Below are positions 45,292-56,748 of a DNA stretch of 64,000 bases, piece after piece. The notes beneath the pieces were generated by a model. The model did no database searches and was not told the origin of the DNA. It worked only from the letters and a program-made list of their open reading frames with translations. The stretch is taken from NCBI GenBank assembly GCA_009192285.1, contig WBVU01000005.1:372001-436000 (forward strand). The letters are read 5' to 3'. This DNA comes from Morchella semilibera. Its lineage: Eukaryota; Ascomycota; Pezizomycetes; Pezizales; Morchellaceae. Position 1 is the first letter of the stretch, and every line of letters starts with the position of its first letter. A program made the translations under genes and the position numbers.

Positions 45292-45510
45292 GTGCCTGCT
45301 TCATTCGCTACTAGATTCGGTACTGAATCCGTTGGATTGGGTGTTGGATTCACTGGATTCGCTACATTGGATGCTGAATTCGTTGGATTGGGTGCTCAAT
45401 TCGCTAGATTCGCTAGATTGGGTGCTGGATTTGCTGGATTGGGCGCTGAAGCCACTGGATTGGATGCTGGTCCCAATAGATTTGCCTGATTGGGTAATAG
45501 ATTCGCTGGA
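45292..45510. repeat. Minisatellite, GGATTGGGTGCTGAATTC type
   Basis: Imperfect units based on GCTGGATTGGGTGCTG and CTAGATTCGCTAGATTG. Rightward this reads as a Gly/Phe/Ala/Leu-rich repetitive peptide, leftward as Ser/Gln/Glu-rich. I treat both as side effects of the repeat. Confidence 0.65.
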
Positions 45511-45524
45511 TTCACTGCTTCCAC

Positions 45525-45815
45525 CGGGTAGCTCATGTCTGGACAATGATGTTCAATTGCAGCGGGGGTGGCGTAGATGAAGGCAGAGACATGAAGCCGT
45601 AGAGATGAAGCCGTAGAGGTGAGAATGAAGCCGTAGAGATGGAGGTGTAGAGGTGGAGATGGAGGTGTAGAGGTGGAGATGAAGGTGTAGAGGTGAAGGT
45701 GTAGAGGTGAAGGTGTGGAGGTATAGAGACGGAAGGCGTGCGTGTTTGATATCTGCTAAGTCCTAACCCTAACCCTCAAAAGCTTATGGATTTTCCTAAT
45801 CCCTATTTCTATATT
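45525..45815 (+). repeat. Minisatellite, GTAGAGATGAAG type, block 2 with telomere-like motif
   Basis: Array at about 45572-45738 with GTAGAGGTGAAGG(T) units, then ACGGAAGGCGTGCGTG, a CCTAACCCTAACCCTC motif (45762-45777) and TAATCCCTATTTCTA. This matches 44270-44530 step for step: a segmental duplication about 1.26 kb apart in the same orientation. Confidence 0.75.
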
Positions 45816-45863
45816 CACGTTTCTCCCCCAAAGACTATTAATTGAGCCCTATTCGGCCATAAT

Positions 45864-45995
45864 TATGTGCCAAATATCAGTATGATCTCCAAACCAGGCT
45901 CAATTAAGCCCTATTTTGATATGAGGGTTATACCAGGCTTTTATATGCTATCGAGCCCTTATTTAGTCTCATACAGATATGCGGACGGGCGGTAA
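45864..45995 (-). repeat. Inverted partner of 44853-44968
   Basis: Contains the complements of ATATTTGGCACATA, GGGCTTAATTGAGCCTGGTT, CATATAAAAGCCTGG and, at its far end, CCGCCCGTCCGCATATCTGT. See the entry at 44853. Confidence 0.75.
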
Positions 45996-46588
45996 AGTAT
46001 ATGCATGAGATGCATGTGAGACTCACTTTAAGGTTGGTCCGGCTGGGCCGTATCGGGGGTTAGAGCATGGGGCATAATCGAAGATGGACTGGGTTCTTCA
46101 GGTCTTATCACTTGGTACAGCTCTCTCCGTATGAGCGATAGGGTCTGTCATGGACCTTGAAGTATAATGTAGCCCCACAATGAGTTTTGGGGGGGTAGCG
46201 ATTTGTTTTGTACCTGGGTGCAAGCAAGTACTTCGTATATGAGTGCGAGTTTCAGAACCAATTCATGGCGGTCCCGTATAGAGAATAACACCCCCGACTA
46301 CAAACAACAAAAGAATAGACGAACCCAACATTTTAATACCAAGCAAGACAAAAAAAACCCTGAAGGTCCAAATCCGAAGCCCACAATTAACAGGGGGAAT
46401 TTACAGAGATTGAATTCGTAACCTACATACATGGCTAGTTATTGGCCCGGTAACAGGCCGCCGCCCGCTTTCAGATCCGAGGAGAGGAAGTGCAAGTGTC
46501 CTCCGTCCTGGCCATGATTGGTAGTAGAATTCCATCCCGAGGCACTATCTGATGCCTACCCTAGGAGTGTACTTAGCTATGCGATGTA

Positions 46589-46725
46589 GGGTCGCGTCAA
46601 ATATACAAGGGTAAGATACTGGGAGTAAGAAACACGGCTATAAACCCAGGTCCAGTTGAGAGGGAGTAAGATACTATAGCAGCGTTGGGCTATTAAGTAA
46701 TAACATAGGAAGAGGGTAGAAACAA
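46589..46725 (+). repeat. Dispersed repeat, copy 2
   Basis: Same family as 17488-17630: GCGTCAAATATACAAGGGTA...GAGGGAGTAAGATAC...TATTAAGTAATAA. It has several small gaps relative to copy 1 and lacks the telomere-like insertion. No ORF. Confidence 0.7.
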
Positions 46726-46854
46726 GTCCGTTCCCACCCCCAAAGGCATACAAAGGACGGTTTTTTGCCTATGCCATCCGGGTATCATGCAGTTATGAAT
46801 ACCAGTTTCCAACAGCTTGAGTAACTTGTCCTGTTTCAAACACGGCCTCTAGTA

Positions 46855-46933
46855 CTTGCCGAATTTTTAAGTTTAGGACGGTTGCCACACAACTTTTGGT
46901 TATATCTCGTCCTAAACTTAAAAATTTGGCAAG
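46855..46933. mobile_element. Fold-back MITE, CTTGCCGAA family, TA-flanked
   Basis: Arms CTTGCCGAATTTTTAAGTTT and CTTGCCAAATTTTTAAGTTT differ at one base, and pairing continues through AGGACG; the loop is about 27 bases. TA at 46853-46854 and 46934-46935. The right TA is also the left TA of the next element. Confidence 0.9.
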
Positions 46934-46935
46934 TA

Positions 46936-47018
46936 CAGCAGTGGGGGAACACCGCCAGAATGCGCGTTTGCAGGCAATATTATGGCTAGGCTATCCGATG
47001 ACATATTACCTACCACTG
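46936..47018. mobile_element. MITE of CAGYGGTRGGTAATA family, copy 2
   Basis: Same family as 34349-34447, sharing CCAGAATGCGCGTTTGCAGG and the right end with GATGACATATTACCTACCAC. The left arm is deleted internally (CAGCAGTGGG goes directly to GGAACACCGCC). TA at 46934-46935 and 47019-47020. Confidence 0.8.
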
Positions 47019-47346
47019 TACCTCACGGACCCTCATCCGATGACTCAAAGTCATCGGGAGTAGATGCATTGCCACCGTCTACGCCTCCTCCCCGGGCGGC
47101 TAGCTGGAGGACGGAAGCATGTCATGAAACATAATCGGTGGCCATGCTCCACAGCCACCATAATAGAGATTTAGCAAAAAGGTTAGGCGGGTATCTTTAC
47201 AACTTCAAAATACTCATGTTGAATTTTCTAGCAGCAACAGATATTGGTCGTTTGCTCTACAAACAGAACCAAGTAATCTCTAGTATCTTGTCAACATACT
47301 TCATTCGGTTTGAATAATTTAAAGTTCTTATTTCTGCTGTTGTGTA

Positions 47347-47434
47347 CTTGCTGAAGAATAAAGTATGGTTCCAACCCGAGCATCCCCGGCTACTGTCTGG
47401 CTCATCTTGAGACCATACTTTATTTTTCGGCAAG
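47347..47434. mobile_element. Fold-back MITE, CTTGCCGAA family, second member
   Basis: Arms CTTGCTGAAGAATAAAGTAT and CTTGCCGAAAAATAAAGTAT (opposite strand) match at 18 of 20 positions. TA at 47345-47346 and 47435-47436. Only the outermost nine bases are shared with the element at 46855, so the family is defined by its tips. Confidence 0.85.
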
Positions 47435-47830
47435 TATTTTCAAAGTGAAAGGGTGTTCCAGGCAGTGACACATGTACGTAACCGAGCAAAACTTGGTCAT
47501 CTCTCCCATGTTGGTTACGTGCATGCAAGTTTAAAGTGTCGTCTGCATTTTGTATCTACATGAAATGAAATGACATGGTTCGAAAAAAAAAAAGATGTGT
47601 CTTCTGGCCGGTGAATGACACATGCGGTCTTCCTGCCACCCCTCATCTGTGCCCCCTTCCATTACCATCCTCAGCTCTTTAAAACCCTCCCTTGCAGGCT
47701 TCTAGCTCCACACGAGTCCCTTTACAACTGCCACCGACAAAGTCCACAATACAGCACGGGCAAGCGATCACTGCATCTCGAATACATAAACCCCTTCGCC
47801 ACCTTCCGCAACTCCCAATTCAACCTTATC

Positions 47831-49374
47831 ATGGAGGAGGTCTCCCAAACACCGACCCTTCTTATTCTTCAGGCAAATATCTGGTCGGCTCTGGAGAAAA
47901 TTAAGGGATATGATATCAACGAAGCTACTAAATACCTCTTCCAAACACACGGGGTGTGTATTGGACATGCCCGTCCGAAACTAGCCATGGCGCAGAGACC
48001 CTTTGATCTACTCGTTCATCTGCAAATGATTCTGAGATTGCAGCAAGTTTACGTCCAATCTTGTACATATTCTCATATACTGGGCAGCGACAGCCAAGAT
48101 ACTTTAGACAAATTCAAACAAGAAAATCTCCTCAGCCCTATCTTGCTTCACGAGGTGTTGCGGCTTCTCGTTGAATTCCTTTTGCACTTGGCTGGGCCTG
48201 CGGGAGGACGACGCGGCCCATTGGCAGCGGATCCAAATACATGTATCTACTGGCAAGTTGTATGCACCATGCATGCAGCCATCCGAATCGCTTATCTACA
48301 CCCCCAGCGCACCGAATCGTCTCCCGAATTGATTGAAATTGCCGAATCAATTGACGTGATCTTGAAAGACCCTGGACTTTCAGAGGGAGCTTTGAGTGAG
48401 GAACGGATTGGCCTCATCGTCTGTGCGGAGCTCATTAAGAGGGCCCCGCATGCGCAGAGAAGCGAAAGTCCTTGGTTGCCCGACATCACCATACAGCTGG
48501 TAAGAAGATACAACTTTCACATAATCTCCTTTCTCCGCAAGAATTAATGAATCCCTTCTCACATGCCCATGCACTGTCACTCTTTTCTAACCTTGTGTTA
48601 TAGTACCCCCTGGACAATTCTGCTATTGTCGAGAAAGTTGACGAAGTGATAATGGAGTACCAAAATGATTGGCTGGACTCATACTGGACCGTTTACGACA
48701 TTCTTTGTGGAGTTAGCGGCGCCGTTTTACAGCACGGAGCACATAAGAGCACGAGCCAATGCGACTTCGACGCGATCTTGACAAAAATAACGGAGAGGCT
48801 CTCGGATCAGCGCGGCGTAGTTGCCGGCGGGGCACTCGATCCACAAGTTGGTCTGTCTTTGCAAAAGCTCTCTTCGTACGCAGTGTCATTGAGAGACCAG
48901 GTTCTGAGGCAGCAGGGTCGAGCCGGTAGTGCCGGCGGGCTTGCACAAACTCCAGAACAAGAACAGCTGGAATTAAACTCTCTCAAAACATTCCCTAGCA
49001 CGTTGATGAATTGGCAGAATACCGCAGTTCAGGGGACGGGGGACGTGAGCAGGGACGGAGCAGATGCATATGAGCCCGAGTCGAGCCGCCCGACCCCGGC
49101 ATCAGCAGCTACCCCGCGCCATCCAGAGTTAACCCGGCCGATTTCGGGGGACAGAACCGGATCCCAAACCGGATACCTTCCCCCTCCTCCGAGCGCCGGC
49201 GCAGAGTCCCTTGCTCGCCCTTCAACAGCCCATACTACCGCAGCGGCATCGGCCGCTTCGGGCACCGCAATGCTGCACAGCGCAAAGGGGGCCACAGAAG
49301 GCGCCCCAGGAGGCGCACGACGAGTACGCCGTGGGATCTCCAGCTGGTTCAGGCGCTTTTCCTGTTTTAGTTGA
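47831..49374 (+). CDS. Orphan two-exon protein, helical body and disordered tail
   Basis: Exons 47831-48499 and 48604-49374 (479 aa). The intron (104 nt; GTAAGA...TTCTAACC...TATAG) joins in phase 0. I start at MEEVSQTPTLLI; the frame is open upstream to 47615, but that part is Pro/His-rich and looks like a 5' UTR. Residues 1-350 are predicted mostly helical with many Leu (LLILQANIWSALEKIKGYD; LHEVLRLLVEFLLHLAGP). Residues 350-460 are rich in Pro, Ser, Thr, Ala. The last 17 residues, RVRRGISSWFRRFSCFS, are basic and amphipathic with a terminal Cys, suggesting membrane attachment, perhaps by lipidation. I do not recognise the family. No signal peptide. The gene is flanked by MITEs upstream. Confidence 0.75.
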
Positions 49375-50452
49375 ATATTCTTTCACTATTACGACATTTA
49401 CGATTCTCACGTTTAAAATTTCTTTTGTTTGTTACTTTCCCTGTGATCTTTGGGTCAAAAATAATGATGTATTTGACGGCGCCCCACGGGGTAAATGATT
49501 CTTATTTTTCACACATTATGTCTGATCCATGGAGCTAGGTGTCTCGGTTGTTTATTTTCTCCCTTGTTTTTTCTTTGTGGTTGATGTGTAGTCTTTTATT
49601 TTCTGTTCCTCTTGCAACCCCACTATCTTTACTTTCAACTATATATCTATATTTTATCACTTCTGTTTTGATATCAGTTGTTGTATTTGTTGAAGCTACA
49701 AAACATTGCATAAAATAGACAAGATGGCATAAAAAACCTCTGTGCCTCCTCAAAAAAAAACCCCCTTGTCCCCTTAAAGAAAAAATCAAACCCCGACTAA
49801 GCTAAGGGAAGGAACAAAGGAACGTATGGTAACGCCTGATCGGCTCCCCCACGAGATCCTGGCAGGACACCAACCAGACGCAGTGTGGCTATACAATCAA
49901 AACATTCCCTTAATTGGAGTGATTTTTTCACGCCTCAGCCTATTTTAAGTTGGTGCGTCCGTATCTGATAGACGGTCAGTACAGATTGTGGTAAAAGAAA
50001 ATAACCGCAGGGGCTAGAATCTATCAGTGATACCAAATATCACACATATTCCATCATATTTTCCAAACGGGCTAGTGCACTCGTTCAATCCGGACTGGCC
50101 GTACAAGGGACAGGCAAAACGAAACTTGTTGATATCGCAGAATGGACATTAGCAAACTTCAAGTTTTGAAATAGATACTTTGCAAAATTTATAATCACCA
50201 AATCCAACCTGACAACCCACTTGAGGTTCATCCCTACCATCAGTTAACCTCCGGAGAAGCTTAGCTCGGTAACGGACATGTAATGGATGGTGAGGTTGGT
50301 GAGGCGGTGGTGATGGGAATACTGCCGACGACAACTATATCGACGATACCAATGGCCATAGAGAGAACGGAATGTTAATAATGGTACCGATGTATCAGCG
50401 CCAAAGCTGAACTTGGCTTTAGCACGATTCTTGGTGGCGAAAAAGAGCTCGA
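49375..50452. other. Intergenic, no supported gene
   Basis: Polypyrimidine and homopolymer-rich 3' flank of the preceding gene; then AT-rich sequence with short ORFs only. Confidence 0.4.
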
Positions 50453-50613
50453 GGTATCCCGTAGTCTGTCAATGCTGGCCCCCCTATAATAGAGGAATTA
50501 AATTTGTATGGGAGTTCTATTATTCGATAAGGGGATAGCGGGATCTGTTAGTAAAGCCACACAAAATTTGCTTCTTCTGGGGGGGTCAGCATTTACTGAC
50601 AGACAAGGGATAC
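50453..50613 (+). mobile_element. MITE of the CTGTCA family, copy 2
   Basis: The ends are TATCCCGTAGTCTGTCAATG and, on the opposite strand, TATCCCTTGTCTGTCAGTAA, each followed by GCTG and a C run. The core GGGATCTGTTAGTAAAGCCA is shared with copy 1 (opposite strand) and partly with copy 3. Confidence 0.8.
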
Positions 50614-51016
50614 GTATCGAGCCTGAACTCATGAAAGGCAGCTACAAAACGAGCTCAGTGGGACTCGGCATGTGATAGACGATTACCCGAGCTGAAAGCT
50701 CTGGTCAACACAGCTCCTGCTAGAACACAACACATAGTCAAAGCAAGATCCATCCGAGAGTACGCAGTAGAATACTATCCACAACCTTCTTGAGGCTATG
50801 TTGGTTTCGTGGGTCTGGGGCTGTTCTTGTACCAGAGCATTGCACGTACATTCACAGCTGAAAAACACCTTTGCACATGGGCGCATTGATATTTTTAATT
50901 GATGATCTTCCGTTTCCAGAAGGAGAAAAGAAGGCAATAGGTGCATGGTGGTGGCGCGGCATGGAGCACGTGCACAGCCACCAAAAAGAAATTACAATTT
51001 GACGTTGTATGTAGTA

Positions 51017-51162
51017 CCGCAAACACTCGATAAATTCGCTATCGCTGCGCAGGGGTTCTTTGGTGAGAGAGCCTCAAGGGAGAGGATCGAGAGTACCTTC
51101 TCTCACCAAGAAATCCAACTGAACCCCTGCGCAACGATAGCGAATTTATCGAATATTTGCGG
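51017..51162. mobile_element. TIR element (MITE), 146 bp, TA-flanked
   Basis: Inverted repeats of about 44 bases with three or four differences begin CCGCAAACACTCGATAAATT on the left. Similar GGTGAGAGA motifs follow further in. TA at 51015-51016 and 51163-51164. No ORF. Confidence 0.9.
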
Positions 51163-51164
51163 TA

Positions 51165-53417
51165 CTACAATCTCATGCACATATCTAGATCTCGTATGCA
51201 CACTTTCCCAAATCCTGAAGATCACGACTTCATCCGCGGTACGCCACCGGAATCTCAGCTCTCGAAGAAATCCTATATATCTGGCGGGGGCAAGGATAAG
51301 CCCAATGCATATTGCTCGATATTGGGAGTTCATTAGATATCTGCAGGGACATTATAACGATAGCATACTCGCGCGTTAACTAAGTCGTCGGATATCGTTG
51401 CAGCCAAACGCTTATCAAAAAATTCCGACTTTTTAATTAACGACTTTTTAATTAGCCCTTACAATTGGAAACAAGGTATCTCTAGCTTAAGACACCGCTA
51501 GACCTCTGACGCATAGCAACCCTATTGATATATTGAAGATATAAAAATTGAAACAATTGCCACCAAATACGAGTCAGCCCAACGACATACATATCAATCC
51601 AGACACCGACAAGGCGTGGGGTTACTCAAGGTCGGGCTGCCTTATGTCAATGAGCTCACTCTCTTGTGTCGTCATAGCGTAATATTCTAATACCCTCTTT
51701 ACACCACCGCCCCAGATTTTTTTTACACGTCACCAGGCTACCCAACCACCCATTGACAAAGCCATTCCAGGATCATGAAGCTGAGCCCCTATAAGCGCCG
51801 GGCTCAGAGGGCCACCTCGCAGATAACATGTAGCTGGAAATCCCGGAGGTCAGACTTAGCCCATATCCGGCCTGCCTGTCATACAGCATTAGGACGTACG
51901 TCATCATTGATTCCGCTGGCCCCAAGGCACAATTATCACACCGCACTTGCAAGGCATCTACCCTACAGTCTAGGGCTGTGGTGAGTCAGGCTCCCCTTGT
52001 CCGCTAGCAGGATCTACCGCATGCTACTTACGCACCATACTTCCTTCCAACGATATTCATGATCGTAATTCCTAGTAGGGGTGGCTACTTGTCTTTCTTG
52101 AGTCACAATGCTAGTGAGCCTCTATCCTCTCGCCCCCCCCCCCTACGTCATATTACTGTTACTTTGAAAGTCTCAGGGGTGCATGCAGGGCACTGCCTCC
52201 AAAATCTCAATTATCCAGCCTTGCTGTCAGCCGCCGTTTTACCTGTATACCGCGCGATCGCCCTTGAAGAAGTTAAGTGTTTCTATATTCAAGTCTTGTA
52301 GCAGGAGGCTTTCCGCGGAGATTAAGGTAACATGTAGCAGGCCATTCTAGCTTCACACGAGATCACTCGTGGTCCAATTAGCTTGGGTACCTGGTTAACT
52401 GAGTAATGTATTAATTGAGTACATGTAGACGGACACCAAAACTCCGTATAGTTACAAGGCGACACCCTACATATCGTACTTTATTTAACATCAGTTATTC
52501 AAAGGGCAACACCTGTGCAGGTTTACAGATCCTTGGAATTCGCAGTTTCAATCTATGCGACCGCAAATAAAGTCTCACTTACATAGACCTCGCTCCGCGA
52601 GCTACGTGGCTTCTCCTCAGGCGCTGGCTCTCGTCTTCGCACATTTCTATATGTCCTAGCCCGCCAGGGGTTGTTAACATACCTTATGATGGAAAACGTC
52701 AATACAACGGCTGCAAGCATGCTCATCGAGGCTACGTAATTCTTTTATTTGCCCTTGATCTGACCCTGCCGAACATCTGACCCGTACCTTGCCTCGAGTG
52801 ATATGCCTCAGGACAGTCCCGCGGATATTCCAAGAAAGACTGATGAACCTCGACAGACTTTTCCCCTTGATTCCAGTCGAGTTGAGCTCTTGCGTTCTCA
52901 GAATCAGCACCTCTGAATGTGTTATTGTCTCAGAAAATTGCAACACACTTGAGCCGGAGGTTAATACCCGCTATTCCCTTGGATGAACAACTAGTTTTAC
53001 ACTTTGAAAAAGATAGCTTGAGGTGTCTCATAAGCCGCACCTCGTCTTGGGAATAGCCCTTCTATACTTCGCCTGAATATCAACTTTAACCTTAGGCTCA
53101 GACTCAAGTAGCTAATCCGTCACCTCATGTCACCGACCCCTCAGACGAGTGCTCGCTGTAGGGCAAAAGTACGTAAAGATACGCAAGATTCATAATCACG
53201 ACACAAGTCGGACGTTCCGCATTCTTATTTTTTCCCGAGCATTGCTGCTCGGACGAATGAATGGGTGAGGTTGATGGATAGCTAACGTGAAGTATTCCCC
53301 AGGCCGCCTTTATGCGTCGACAAGGATAGTTCTTCAACTTGCCCATAAAGCTAGTCGAAAGTGTGGAGTCCATGAACATCGGTATCTGCTACCAGGTGGT
53401 AAGTACTCCAAGCATAG
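51165..53417. other. Intergenic, no supported gene
   Basis: Short ORFs on both strands, none with domains or introns. A C run at 52131-52142. Nothing else noted. Confidence 0.4.
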
Positions 53418-53580
53418 TTACACAGCTGTCAATGATGCCGCCTCCCCCGGTGGTAGAAAGTCAAAATTTCCATGAGAAATCTAATATTTGGTAAGAGAGA
53501 TAATATATATTAACAAAGCCACACCAAATTTACATTTCCTTGGGGGGGGGGGGGGGCAACATTTGTTGACAGCTTAAGGG
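53418..53580 (+). mobile_element. MITE of the CTGTCA family, copy 3 (diverged)
   Basis: Left end CTGTCAATGATGCCGCCTCC at 53425, right end (opposite strand) CTGTCAACAAATGTTGCCCC. The core TTAACAAAGCCACACCAAAT corresponds to that of copies 1 and 2. A G run of about 15 precedes the right end. Confidence 0.75.
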
Positions 53581-55240
53581 AACAGACGAAACCGATTACC
53601 AGCCTACAATTGGTGGTGGTAGCACCTTTTGGAATTTAAATTTTCATGCGGACTCAAGGTATATATACATATGTACGTAAAGGTGAAAATTATACAGCAC
53701 TAATATATGCTCCCTGGTTCAAGCGCCATGTCACATCATTTAAATCCAGTAATATTACCACGGTGAGAGACTTTCCAGGACACCGTCTGATGTTAGTTTA
53801 AAGTTATATTGCCATGACGCAGGGCCCAGCAACCCTGACATATGAGGAGGTGCTAAAGTGGTATGTATGTGGCCGAGATCTAGGCATCATCCCTGTACGG
53901 GTATGATAGCCGAGTCTTGTGTACAAGGGTCTGGGATTTAGTGAATGAACGGATTCCCACCTGTCAACGCTTAATGCCAAAGCCTTGTACTACGCGTGTA
54001 CTTCAGGCGTAAGTGTGATTGCAATAGTTCTCACTGTCAACAGACCTACCCCTACACGCGTATTAAAGCTGCTAAATGTATCACAGATGATCACTACATG
54101 CAGTCCACAGCCTGTACATACTCGCCTACCGCAAAGGCTTGGGATGGTGCTCCGAACAATATTCACCCTCCTACGGTTTTAGTCTGCAGATTAGGGCCCG
54201 GGCATTAATAGTTTATCGCTGAGCTTCGGGTATAGGAGATCTATTGCCAAGACCAGCAAGGCCCCGCGCCGCTAAAAAACGAGAGGTATGGTTACAGAGC
54301 TCATGAACTTGGTCCAAGCGATAGCATTTGGGGGGCGTGGATGAGGGGGTTCTAATATGGCTGGGTTGGGGCTGTTTTGGGGGGATTAGGATTTTCATTT
54401 TAAAGAGTAGTCTAGTATGCTCGGTTTTGGTGACGCGACCCCACGCTCAATTGTATTTACAAATTATACCAAGTACCCAATCAACCTCAAGGAAGAACCC
54501 GCCCTTACCTCTTAATTATTATCAGGCCGGCGTTAATTATACACTCCACGGCACTAATGCATCCTCAGACCGAACTCCGATACCTTCTTTCGTCCCATGG
54601 CTCTATCGGTGATAGTTATGTGCTTACTTTATCAATATATATCACCATCTAGCCACCGCGAATCGATAATGAAACGAAACCCCTTGCTCCTCGGTGCCCT
54701 GAGTTAGAAATTTGCCTTTTAGCGCCAGCACTATGTTGGGTTACCATAGCCCTAGTCACTCCGTATCACCCACTCACTCTCTATCCTAGGAACACCGTTC
54801 TGCTGCGCGGTCACGTATTATTTTTTACCACTTTATATAATCTCTCCTAGTACCGATCAGACCTGCGCCATGGTCGTAGTCCTGCAGAATCTCGTTAATC
54901 CAACACCTGCCCAGAGCTCCACTCCAGCAGCAGCATGTAGCAGCTAAATGCAACGCGTCCTTCACGATCTATGCCCAGCGGCACAAAACTGCTCAAATCA
55001 CATGCATCGCCGTCCGGCGCGGAGATGCGGTTGTATCCGTTCTGCATTCTGCGTCTCGAGAGAGGCCTGATCTTTGTCGCGCAAAGATTTGGTGTAGTTG
55101 TGGTATGTATGTACTTGCCGGGGCACTCATGCCTGTGTATTGGGAGATGGGGCTTACAATACTGCAGTGGCTAGGAGCTGTCAGGTCAAAGAAACCCTAG
55201 AACCAGAGGGCTGAATCACCTTACAACCTCTCTATCTCGA
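53581..55240. other. Intergenic, no supported gene
   Basis: Mixed composition with short ORFs only; no recognisable repeats or genes. Confidence 0.4.
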
Positions 55241-56748
55241 GTGGATTATCGCGGAGATCGTATCGAATGCTCTTTAGGCGCCTGCCAAGCCTCGCCCCTC
55301 TCATCCACCGCGCTCAACGCCACCCCGCACTCCCCCACACCCATGTCGGCTCTCCGCTCACCCCCTCGATTCCTCCTAGCCGCTGCTTCGCCATCCACCA
55401 CCGATACTCCTACCTTATACTATACCATCACCCATAGTATTACTAGTGCTCTGACTATCTGCGCTGCTTTCGCGACGCGGGCCTGTTGACAAGCTCTACC
55501 ACTCTTGGACGAAGGCTCTTACTGCGCCTGAAAAGCCAGACGATGACGTGACCAACGGAGAAAGGCTACCTAACTGTACAGTGATAGTAATGGTCTACTG
55601 GTCCCTACATGGCTCCCGCAGGGCACGGGTGATACCGCTCCTCCTCCCGCTCTACTCCTCCGCCCATGGCGGCAGTCAACACCATCACCTTCTCCGCCAA
55701 CTGCTCCGTAAAACTCACCTTCCCCGACCCTAACCCGACCCCGACCCCATCCCCATCGCTGCCCACACCACCTCCAAACACCGCTCCACTATCCCACCCA
55801 CGCGCAAAGAGATACGCACCTGGCCTCCCCAATCACTTCACAATCTCCCACGTCTTGCGCCACATTTCCCAGAGATTGCGCCTTCTGAGCGGAAGGAACT
55901 GCAATGACACCTCCTATGCCTACTCCTTCAATGAGTAGACTGAGTGCGCGGTACCCTCGTGGCTGGTGCATCTGGGGAACTCAGACGTCGGAGTCCAGTT
56001 TATTAGGAGCTCAGGGGATGTCACCAGCGCAATAACAGCAGGTCCATCCTCAGTACATACTCCTACCCAGAGGTTACGCACACCATCCCTCGCGCTACTG
56101 GGAACCTGATCGGGGGCACATTCTGGTACCTGGTCGATATGTTTCTGGGTTCCGAGGGTGCGGGGAATTGAGAGCGCTTACTTTCGGGAGTGCCAACAGA
56201 CATACGGACATGCCTGTCAATACAATATGTTTGGCCTTACAGGAGTACGACTTGTTCAATAAGTACATGTGGGAGATTGTGCTGTTGCTACATAGGTTGT
56301 TGCACTATTGGGCATCGACGTGCGCTAGGGCAAGTCCAGAACCCCCCCCCCCCAAAAAAAAAAAAAGAAATTTCTCTAACCAGCTAACCCATTCCGTCGG
56401 TACAGTGCGAGTCGGCTTTGTTTCTGAAAAAGCTTATCGACCTCGTCGGCTACTATGGAGGATAGCATCCGAGCCGCCGGCGGAGCCGTAGACGGCCATC
56501 TCACGACGATGCGGACGCCCAACCTAGCGGATATTCTGTTTACACGTCTTCTACTACTACAGATACATGATGTGTTTGTGCGCATACTGTACCCCAAGGC
56601 GTCCTCTGGCTACCCGAGGAACGAGGGCAACGAGGCCAGCTCAGAGTGGGTCGGCGATGTAGTGGAGGTGGATAGATGGCCTGAGAGATTAACTAGCAAG
56701 CTGCGGGCCGTAGGGCAGTTGGGGGATGAGGACAGGGTGGGTGGGTGA
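55241..56748 (+). other. GC-rich block with several possible exons
   Basis: Rightward frames at 55241-55489 (82 codons), 55666-55938 (90 codons, TFSANCSVKLTF then Pro-rich) and 56455-56748 (97 codons, LADILFTRLLLLQIHDVFVR) have a more coding-like composition than their surroundings. I found no convincing splice sites to join them and recognise no domain. A run of C then A at 56341-56367 interrupts the block. It may be a decayed multi-exon gene. Confidence 0.3.

Noticed and set aside
45292-45546. Repetitive protein-like frames (Gly/Phe/Leu on one strand, Ser/Gln on the other)
   Set aside because: Explained by the underlying minisatellite; both strands are open for the same reason.
46203-46421. 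72-codon ORF between repeats
   Set aside because: Low-complexity Asn/Lys/Pro-rich end, no homology pattern, no promoter.
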